A stretch of 64,000 bases of DNA. Origin: Orobanche coerulescens. Its lineage: Eukaryota; Streptophyta; Magnoliopsida; Lamiales; Orobanchaceae. This document shows positions 56,053 through 64,000 of this stretch, piece after piece. Made by a program: the position numbers and the translations under genes. The stretch is from contig CM065806.1 in the NCBI GenBank assembly GCA_033398695.1, positions 45,161,001-45,225,000 on the forward strand, given 5' to 3'. Each line of letters opens with the position of its first letter. Position 1 is the stretch's first letter. Under the pieces are notes generated by a model. The model was not told the origin of the DNA, made no database searches, and saw only the letters and a program-made list of their open reading frames with translations.

Positions 56053-57438
56053 TGCTGCAATGCATGCAACATAATTTACAATATTTGCCACAACTTAACA
56101 AGATTCTACATACCTGTTCCCTAAACAAATTTACTTCAAAGCCCAATTTGAGTTGATGTTATTTATCACTGAGTCAGTTAAAATCAATTCATCTTCTAAT
56201 TATTAGCTTGATGTGATAGTCTATGTTGCATGGATTCTTCAGATTTTTGGGTTATGTAGATTCTGATTCGTGCGGGTGCGATTCGTCTCGGATATATATC
56301 TCATTCGCCACGTGGCGAATCTTAGCATCTTTTAAAGAAAATCGGACGAGGATATGGGCAGCGGGAGATATGCGCCCCCAATTCGAGGATACATGTAAGA
56401 TACGTCTGATAGTGTACTTTCCAAACTTCAAATTTTTTTGGGCGTTCGTTTCATAACCTAACATAAAATGTTCCTGTTGAAAATTTTATTTTGTTTAAGT
56501 TTTTTTAAGATTTTTTATCGTCTTCAATTTTTTAAATGATTGAAATTGTGAAAATACGTGCATTTTGATTATTATATTTACAATATTTTTTGGTCAAAAG
56601 ATATGTTTTAAAGGATTTTATATATAAATACTTGTGAAGTTGTATCCTATTCTTTTGAAAATCCGACTCCCTGTACCTATGTCATGTCATGTCGTATTTG
56701 CATCAGTTCTCCTATACCGGTGCAACATAGGCGATAGTTAACTTTGTCCTAAGATATGCAAGTAAACTCGTTGAAGACTAAGCACACATATGAATGATTC
56801 TTATCTCTTACTCTTGGACTATATTGAAATCATCATGCCATTTCAGAGCAGGCAAATTCTTGGGTGAGCCACCAATTTGATCTCATATTATTAGACCTAA
56901 ATCTTAGTTTTTTTAGTTATTCTTTTCAGTTTTCTAATATTTCGTAGGTTTTCAGTGTTTTAAGGTTTTTATTTTGTTTTTATATCTTTTTTTGGTTAAG
57001 ATTATTCAATTTTTTTAGTATTTTGGTCATTTTAGATTTTTGTGTGGTTTTCTATTTTTTAGGTAGTTTTGTAATTTAAAATTTAGTTTTAAAGGATCAT
57101 TTGTGCGATGAGGTCGTGAGACCTCAACTTAGGGGAAAAAAGAGTGAAAATCTGTTGGAAATTCAACCCATGAGATCACCTGAAGTTTGGTGGTGGCCAC
57201 AAAAAATATACCCTTTTTTTAAATTCAATCTAAAAGATACAACTCCTTTATTTTCCGTCTCCTATTTTTCTCTCGCTCGTTTCTTCCTTCTTCTTTTTCC
57301 TTTACGTTTCTCTCTTTATTTTAAAAAACTATTATTTTAATAATATAATTTTTAAAATTGGAGAGCTGGTACATGTCTTCGTAAAATAGGAGTTTCAAAT
57401 GGTGTAAGAGTTAGATTAAGAGTAAATTTTGCGAGTAA
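56053..57438. other. Intergenic DNA, no gene recognised
   Basis: AT-rich, with T-rich stretches around 56880-57060. No coding sequence or transposon family was recognised. The one notable site is an 18-bp palindrome around a G-box at 56303-56320. Confidence 0.5.
56303..56320. promoter_or_regulatory. 18-bp perfect palindrome with G-box (CACGTG)
   Basis: ATTCGCCACGTGGCGAAT is its own reverse complement. GCCACGTGGC is the preferred binding core of plant bZIP and some bHLH factors. It lies 1.5 kb upstream of the first Lhca3-like exon; a link is only a guess. Confidence 0.4.
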
Positions 57439-57864
57439 TTTTTTGAAAGAACCGCCCTGCGCGTGCTCCAATGGGAGGCGCCGGACGGGATTATAGAACA
57501 GTGGAATCATCAGGCTACAAGAGAGTATCAAGATTTTTGAACATCCTGCAAACTGCAATGCCGATTATATGATTCCATATCTAGTATCATCCACAATGCC
57601 ACGGCACTTGTTCCTTTCTATTTGATAGCAGGATCCCCACATTATCTGGTTGCTTAAGCGTATGGTTGTAGCCCCAGTCCCCAAAGCTCTCAACCAAGCC
57701 CCACAAAGTTCCTGTTGGGCCCATATTCCAACCTTGTCTTCATTATTCCTGTGCTGCTAAATTATCCTTTTTCTTTCTTCTTTCTCTTCCTCCTCCTCTG
57801 TGTTCAAACAAAAGTATAGTACCAGTAGTAAACTGTTCACGAAAATAAAATAAAAAATAAAAAA

Positions 57865-58212
57865 ATGGCTGTGCAAGCATTGGTCTCTTCATCATCCATC
57901 TGCTCTTGTGCGGATGTGGCAAGGCAAATTCTTGGAGGCAGGTCAATATTCAAGAAAAGTTTCCTTCCTTGTAAAAACTACGTCTACTCCTCCTGTCAAG
58001 GTATGCCTCACACCCACACACACAGTTGTGACAGTTTATTTCCATGATTAGGATCTTGATCATGTTTGAAGAATACTAATTTATGTTGGAAGAATTTGGT
58101 AAAAAAAGTGGTTCAATACTTAATAAGCTTGTCTTTGATGATATGTTTTCCAGGGAGGAGAAAGATCCCTGTGGTTTGCATCCAGACAGAGTCTGTCCTA
58201 TTTGGATGGAAG
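57865..58212 (+). pseudogene. LHCA3: Lhca3-like light-harvesting protein gene, 5' fragment, copy 1
   Basis: Exon 1 (57865-58000) encodes MAVQALVSSSSICSCADVAR and the rest of a chloroplast transit peptide like that of Lhca3, the photosystem I antenna protein. Exon 2 (58154-58212) reads SLWFASRQSLSYLDG after GGER, the conserved start of the mature protein. The third exon with the chlorophyll-binding helices is absent. A 4-bp duplication (TTCCTTCC near 57961) shifts the frame late in exon 1. Donors and acceptors of intron 1 are canonical. Non-functional as sequenced. Confidence 0.8.
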
Positions 58213-58471
58213 GTACTATTAACCTACTCTTGCCTTCACAATTCTCATAGCGAACAAGTTCCTCGTAGGAGAGGCCATTCATTTGCATTTAAGGGATCAG
58301 TGGATCAGAATATATGGTTTCTGGGCTGTTAGCGAAGTCGGTATGGATGACAGTATTCTTTTAGTGTAGGGAGTTTTCAAACATTAAAAGAAAAAGTGAT
58401 TCTCAACTTTTGCTTGCAAACAATCGTACCTAATGATTCCAAATGTTAATTGTTTTTTTTTTTAAATAATA

Positions 58472-58671
58472 CTCCCTCCGTCCCACACATCTTGAGCATT
58501 TCCTTTTCGGCACGGGATTTAAGAAAAGCTGAAAAGTAGTGTATAAAATGATGGTATGAATATATATTATTTTAAATTGTGAGAGATAAAGGTGTCTTAA
58601 AAAGGAAATGACCAAGTATCTTGGGACGACCCAAAAAGGAATATGAACCAAGATCGGTGGGACAGAGGGAG
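58472..58671. mobile_element. Stowaway-like MITE in duplication unit 1
   Basis: It is 200 bp with TA on both sides and termini CTCCCTCCGTCCCAC and CTCCCTCTGTCCCAC. The equivalent site in unit 2 (AATAATAAGATCA near 59762) is empty, which proves the insertion and its boundaries. Confidence 0.93.
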
Positions 58672-59177
58672 TAAGATCAGTTCCGCCAAAGAGAGAAGTA
58701 TACAAACACTCCCATATTATAAATGCATAAAAGAACCCACTATGAGATAGCTGCACCCAAATCTATTTCCATTCTAAAGTTATTAATTATTTACCACAAT
58801 CTAATTTTTTCAGACGGGTCAGGCTTACGTGGTTATTTACCACAATCTAGTTTTTTTGAAAGAACCGCGCTGCGCGTGCTCCAATGGGAGGTGCCGGACG
58901 GGATTATAGAACAGTGGAATCATATCAGGCTACAAGAGAGTATAAGATTTTTGAACATCCTGCAAACTGCAAAGCCAATTATATGATTCCATATCTAGTA
59001 TCAAGCCCCACAAAGTTCCTGGTGGGCCCATATTCCAACCTTGTCTTCATTATTCCTGTGCTGCTAAATTATCCTTTTTCTTTCTTCTTCTTCTTCTTCC
59101 TCCTCCTCCTCTGCGTTCAAACAAAAGTATAGTACCAGTAGTAAACTGTTCACAAAAATAAAATAAAAAATAAAAAA

Positions 59178-59523
59178 ATGGCTGTGCAAGCATTGGTCTC
59201 TTCATCATCCATCTGCTCTTGTGCGGATGTGGCAAGGCAAATTCTTGGAGGCAGGTCAATATTCAAGAAAAGTTTCCTTGTAAAAACTACGTCTACTCCT
59301 CCTGTCAAGGTATGCCTCACACCCACCCACCCACACAGTTGTGACAGTTTATTTCCATGATTAGGATCTTGATCATGTTTGAAGAATACTAATTTATGTT
59401 GGAAGAATTTGGTAAAAAAAGTGGTTCAATACTTGATAAGCTCGTCTTTGATGATATTTTTTCCAGGGAGGAGAGAGACCCCTGTGGTTTGCATCCAGAC
59501 TGTCTGTCCTATTTGGATGGAAG
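59178..59523 (+). pseudogene. LHCA3: Lhca3-like light-harvesting protein gene, 5' fragment, copy 2
   Basis: Exon 1 (59178-59309) is an intact 44 codons ending FLVKTTSTPPVK before a GTATGC donor, matching the usual end of Lhca3 exon 1. Exon 2 (59467-59523) reads GGERPLWFASR and then loses two bases (near 59500), shifting the frame. No exon 3 follows; a LINE lies in what would be intron 2. It is a relic like copy 1, but with the lesion in the other exon. Confidence 0.8.
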
Positions 59524-59780
59524 GTACTATTAACTTACTATTGCCTTCACAATTCTCATAGCGAACAAGTTCCTCATAGGAGAGGCCATTCATTTGCATT
59601 TAAGGGATCAGCGGATCCGAATATATGTTTTCTGGGCTGCTAGTGAAGTCGGTATGGATGACAGTGGGAGTTTTCAAACATTAAAAGAAAAAGTGATTCT
59701 CAACTTTTGCTTGAAAACAATTGTACCTAGTGATTCCAAATGTTAATTGTTTTTTTTTTAAATAATAAGATCACTTCCGC

Positions 59781-60554
59781 AGGCGATGTGGCTCACAGAA
59801 TAAAGGCAGGGTGGTTGAAGTAGAAGAGTGCCACAGTGGTTTTATGTGATCTCGACATGCCTCATAGATTAAAGGATAAATTTTACCGCATGGCAATTAG
59901 GCCTGCACTGTTATATGGCCCGACTTTTGGGCTATAAAACAGTGTCACATTCAAAAGATGAATGTAGCGGAGATGCGTATGCTACGATGGATGTGTGGTC
60001 ATACAAAAAAGGATCGGCTCAGAAATGAGGTGATTAGAAAGAAAGTAAGAGTTGCGTCTATAGAAGATAAGATGATGGAGAATCGATTACGATGATTTGG
60101 TCATGTAAGAAGAAGACATGTTGATGCCACAGTGAGGAGGCTAGAAAGTTGGGGAACAAGTAATATTGTGAAAGGTAGAGGAAGACCCAAGAAAACTTGG
60201 ATAAAGATGATTGAAAATGATATGCAGTTTCTTGGAATTGGAGAAAGTATGGGGATGGAGAGGCAAATGTGGCAGGAAGGAATACGGATGGTGGATGAAA
60301 TCTGATTCTTTTTTTATCTATATTTTGTTCCTATTTTCTTTTATTTCATGTTATCTTTTAATTTGTTTTTCAGGATTTTTCATTTTTTTTTAAACATTCA
60401 TTCTCTTTTTTTTATTTGTTTTTTTCTCTACTTTTTTCCTCTTTTTTTTTTTTTTTTTCCTTTTATGTTATTTATGTAACGATCATTGACGTTTTCAAAG
60501 TTTGATTCATGTTAGCCGACTCCAAATCATTTTAGGACTAAGGCTTAGATGTTG
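59781..60554 (+). mobile_element. 5'-truncated RTE-type LINE
   Basis: The plus-strand coding relic reads MPHRLKDKFYRMAIRPALLY, VAEMRMLRWMCGHTKKDRLR, a FGHVRRR-like motif and GRGRPKKTWIKMIENDMQF, the C-terminal part of plant RTE-clade reverse transcriptase proteins, with two in-frame stops. The 3' end is TAGCCGACTCCAAATCATTT then AAGGCTTAGATGTTG. An 18-bp target duplication, TAATAAGATCACTTCCGC, lies at 59763-59780 and 60555-60572. Confidence 0.85.
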
Positions 60555-60697
60555 TAATAAGATCACTTCCGCCAAAAAGAGAAGTATACAAGCACTTCCA
60601 TATTATAAATGCATAAAAGAACCCACTATGAGATAGCTGCACCCAAATCTATTTCCATTCTAAAGTTATTAATTATTTACCACAATCTAATTTTTGC

Positions 60698-61089
60698 AAT
60701 GTACGTGGTTTTATAATATTAATCACGTATTGTCGCACGATTATAGCAATTATCTCGATTCCTCACCGTCTCATTATATTTTTCCATATTACTGATGTTA
60801 TGTTTTTTGAGTTTCATTTTATTTCTCCTTCGTATAAAGATTGCGACAGGAAAGGCATCAGACGTAAAACTTTATCATTTTCTTTTTGTGTGATTTAAAA
60901 GAGGATACTTGCACATTAATACTACATGCGTTGCAAGCAAAAACTGTTTCTTGTTTTTGCACATTAGACACATCTTGAGTTAAACTACATGCAAGAAAAC
61001 TATGCTACTAGACATAGTTACAACCTTTAAAGACGAATTTAGAAAAAATTTCTTGAAACAATGTTCTACATTCCACTAGGGAAAACATC
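60698..61089. repeat. Dispersed repeat related to the non-LTR element at 42346
   Basis: Bases 60710-60890 align with 42365-42585 (shared ATAGCAATTATCTC, CACCGTCTCAT- and TTGCGACAGGAA blocks) but lack the RTE-like tail. It is followed by the 3' flank of the minus-strand GARP gene. Confidence 0.5.
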
Positions 61090-62624
61090 TCATAACTCCG
61101 ACAAAAAGGTCGCCGTTTCTGCAGCGCCCACATCACTGCCATCCATAGCAAGATCATTTTCATTTACCTTGGAGAAGCTCTCCACATCATCAAAGAAGCT
61201 TCCGAACATCAAACTAGCTTGATGTGATCCAGGGATCTTAGTTAAAGCAAAGTCAGATGAGTAGCTAAGGGAATTTAGATAATCATCCATGAATGCATTG
61301 TCAGTAGGGAGTGATTTTCTTTCTCCGTCGAGTAATTCGGACCACTCTGGAACATAATGTGGAGGGCTATTGATTCCATATGACGGTATATGCGGAAAGA
61401 GTGGCAACAGAGCAGGTTTGGTAGCAGCATGATTTTCCTCCAGTTTTATGGGACTTGTTGCTGAAGGACCTGCCTGTTGATTTATATTTTTAACTGAAAT
61501 TGTCTTTTCTGCTGCCGAGTTCTTTACTCCATGTTGAGGCTACGCGGCAGCAAGATTAACGAGACAGATTATAAATATATGGAAGGGAATTGCAAATATA
61601 ATAGTAAAATATAGTCTTTTATGGTATACCTAAGTTTGCACAAAGTCATGAGCAGATCCGAAGTTGCGACTTGAGAGACCATAAGCCAAAAAAAAAAAAA
61701 AAAGTCGAGGTTTAAAAAAAGCGAAGATGCTTGCATAATAATGTTTTTAATTTTATATTTTTGTTATAGTTATGCGAAAAAAATAGGCCTGTCAAAAAGT
61801 GGTCTAAGCAGAAGCCTAGGCCGCTTATCGTCAGCAACGGCTCTGTTCATGAGACGGTATTCCTTTATCATAATTTATGGTACGAAAACTAATTTGGTTC
61901 ACTTCTTATTTCATTTTCATTGTATGTTAAGTTTTCAAACTAGCTAATTACTTCAACTAGTAGCGGATGCAGATTTCCATATGCCTGAGCAGCACCCAAT
62001 GTTTTGATTCTGCATTCACGTATGAATCTGAAAGAAATTATACATCAAGTGCAGCTGACGAGATGAGGAAATTCATTACAACTATGAATGATCAAAGTAA
62101 GACACTATCATTTTTTTTAAGCAAGAAAATGGTGAAATTTTATGATTTAAAAGTAATTTCTTGACTAAATAGTAATAAAAGCATTATTTTTAGTAAAAAA
62201 AAAAAGAAGAAAACATGAAATATGGAGTATTTCTTAAAGCTATAAAAGTTTTTATGCTCACGAACCAGTATATATCATGTTGGAACAAATAACAAAGTTT
62301 GTCGCTAAGAGTCTCACCAACACATCCTACTGTCCGAGCAATACTTATGATGAAGGATGAATATTGAGTCTTACCCACTCTTAATAAATGGATTTGGGAA
62401 TGGAGATTCTTGCTGCTCTAACTCTTCCATGGTAAGTGATGGAGACCTACTTTCATCTTTTTTGCGGCCTAATAAGCGTCACAAAGTTAAACCCGGCCCA
62501 ACAAGTATAATTTTATAGGACAAAATTATAAAGATTAAATTTCAAAATAATCAGCTGAGAATTGAGGGAATTTCTCTTGCAAGGGATTTGGGGAAATGAA
62601 CTAAATGACAATTATCCCAAAATA

Positions 62625-62658
<34 letters not shown>

Positions 62659-63639
62659 CATATATATAGTACCTTTGTATTTTTTAATATATTTTTAGAT
62701 AGGAATAACATAATTCACAGATGTGCAAAATATATATAACTCATTACTTAGTTTTCTTTAATATAAAATCTCACTTTGCATTTAAACACTTCTTTTAATT
62801 AATAACTTATTAGTTAACGATAATTAATACCTCTCTGAACAGTAATAAATTATAGAGGTATTACTCTATTTTGAAGGAGTAAAATCTCTCAAAAATGATC
62901 TTGTTGCTCAAACTGATTTACTTACCAATTTTACACCGTATTCCAAGAGTACCTACTAAAATGTTCATTTTGCTATATTGAAAATTACAAACTCTTAAGC
63001 TACAAAGTGTATATCATTCTTTTTATATGTAACACAGTGAATACCTTGCTATGCTGTGAATGATATATATTTATACACACTCTTAATCTGCACAAGTATA
63101 TATACTCGTTAATTTGGAGCCTTATCATATTAACTTACAGTGACCGGCAGGTACGACAAGTTCCCGTTTCCACAATCTTCTTGATGTCTTGCCTAGCCTG
63201 AATTTCTGTTCGCAGTAATTAGCACTTGGAATATTCTTCTATTCAAACTTCATGTTCGGTTCAAGTATGTATAAACAGCCAAGAGTAAAAAACTAAAAAA
63301 ATAAACAATAGAAAGTTATGGAAAAATTGGACCATAAAAAATGAAAAATAAATGAATAACCAAAAAAATTCTGAAAAAAAATAGAAAAAAAATAAAATAC
63401 TAAAAAAGAACCTTAAAAAAACTGTTTTTTTTATAAAAAATTATATGAATTAGAAAACATGAAGGAGAAAAAAAAAACTAATTTTTTTGAAAAAGTTTAA
63501 GGGAATATATAGTCTTATACGTATGAATTTTTGCCAAAAGTCCAGGTAATTATCGACCAGACCTGCAAGTGACTCTTCAAGTGGAAAAGAGTGAGTCCTT
63601 GGACATCCATCAGATTTGAAATCGCTTTAGGTGTTGCCT
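61090..63639 (-). CDS. GARP/G2-like MYB-type transcription factor, 3' exons (5' end outside window)
   Basis: Predicted exons on the minus strand: 63639-63563, 63205-63139, 62468-62375, 62027-61952, 61539-61090 (stop TGA at 61092-61090). The first encodes ATPKAISNLMDVQGLTLFHL KSHLQ in one run across the third helix of the G2-like DNA-binding domain; the next begins KFRLGK, giving the SHLQKFRLGK signature. All joins keep phase with GT-AG borders, but the 62027-61952 exon rests only on phase and splice sites. The C-terminal 149 residues are acidic and Ser/Pro-rich (MDDYLNSLSYSSDF; FFDDVESFSK), possibly an activation domain. The coiled-coil MYB-CC motif of PHR1-like proteins was not found. Target genes unknown; nuclear role inferred from the family. 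Confidence 0.7.
62469..63138 (-). other. Intron of the GARP gene with (TC)n(TA)n microsatellite
   Basis: AT-rich intron. A (TC)8 run followed by (TA)n lies at about 62624-62668. No other feature seen. Confidence 0.55.
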
Positions 63640-64000
63640 CTGCAAATATACAAAATTAATGTGAAAGAAAGATTAGCACATAATTAAAAATAAATCCAAT
63701 TAAATTAACCACCTTTTCTTTTACTACCATGAAGAAACACAGTTGAGTAAGTTTTCCGTGAGATTTGATTATCTAATAAATTGGTCTAATCATGGTGAGC
63801 CGGCCTGTCCTCTAATATTAAATTTTTTAAAATAAAATAAAAAATATACCTAAAATTACTAAAAAGTTAAAACTAAAAAAAATAAACAATAATATTCCTA
63901 TACAAAATAAAAGATTACATAAAACCGAAAAACGGTAAGAAAAAAGCAAACTAACCAAAAAAAATGGAAACCGCATTCAACAAATAAAACTGAAAAAAAC
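63640..64000 (-). other. GARP gene upstream intron (window end)
   Basis: Very A/T-rich with A runs. No further exon of the DNA-binding domain was recognised before the window ends, so the first helices of the domain lie outside. Confidence 0.45.

Larger units (their letters stand above)
57439..58810 (+). repeat. Tandem duplication, unit 1 (Lhca3 5' region)
   Basis: It runs from TTTTTTGAAAGAACCGCC to ACCACAATCTAATTTTTT and matches 58851-60697 apart from the insertions and deletions listed separately. It covers promoter, exon 1, intron 1, exon 2 and part of intron 2. Confidence 0.85.
58851..60697 (+). repeat. Tandem duplication, unit 2 (Lhca3 5' region)
   Basis: It is the second copy of 57439-58810. 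It lacks about 105 bp of upstream sequence (between AGTATCA and AGCCCCAC near 59003) and lacks the MITE, but carries a LINE insertion (59781-60554). Confidence 0.85.

Noticed and set aside
47027..56057. A 5-bp target duplication for the F/H mosaic
   Set aside because: GGCAG on the left and TGCTG on the right do not agree, in keeping with a rearranged element.
61741..61947. Plus-strand open frame of 68 codons
   Set aside because: It lies in an intron of the minus-strand GARP gene, is AT-rich and resembles nothing.

Overview
The window is plant nuclear DNA, almost certainly from a eudicot with a transposon-rich genome; the species cannot be named from the sequence. The evidence is genes with many introns (a plant-type ETHE1 sulfur dioxygenase, first exons of an Lhca3-type light-harvesting gene, a GARP/G2-like transcription factor) set among LTR retrotransposons, hAT and Stowaway DNA elements and RTE-type LINEs. 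One 500-N assembly gap lies at 22001-22500.

Bases 1-30923 are a nested retrotransposon stack. The outermost host is a Ty1/copia element (minus strand, 24948 to about 30900). Its 3' LTR is interrupted by a Ty3/gypsy chromovirus-like element D (minus; 5' LTR 22501-24947, gag relic 21500-22000). The gag of D is interrupted by element A (plus; 5' LTR piece 3997-5634, 3' LTR 18370-21499), which has 3.1-kb LTRs and almost no coding DNA left. A in turn carries two insertions: the 3' end of a Tat-lineage-like gypsy element with an antisense ORF (1-3996) in its 5' LTR, and a complete Tekay/Del-like chromovirus B (6518-17094) with a perfect CGCTT target duplication. A further LTR fragment (30924 to about 33720) separates this stack from the genes.

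Bases 34164-46578 hold a nine-exon ETHE1 gene (292 codons) that looks intact although its introns are loaded with transposons: a solo LTR with an AATGC duplication in intron 4, and in the 6.9-kb intron 7 a PDS5-like gene relic, three hAT-like elements and a short non-LTR element. Bases 47032-56052 are a minus-strand gypsy mosaic whose two ends carry different LTR types, itself broken by two hAT elements and a Stowaway MITE.

Bases 57439-60697 are a tandem duplication of the 5' end of an Lhca3-type gene. Each copy has a different frameshift and a different transposon insertion, so each preserves the empty site of the other. Bases 61090-63639 hold the 3' exons of a GARP/G2-like transcription factor on the minus strand.

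The most unusual signal is a repeated promoter architecture. At least five different LTR families here carry, just upstream of the TATA-like box, an array of short CpG-rich perfect or near-perfect palindromes. The palindrome differs between families (TAGCGTGCGCTA, TTACGTACGTAA, GTGCCGCGGCAC types). The hAT elements show a parallel pattern in their subterminal regions.
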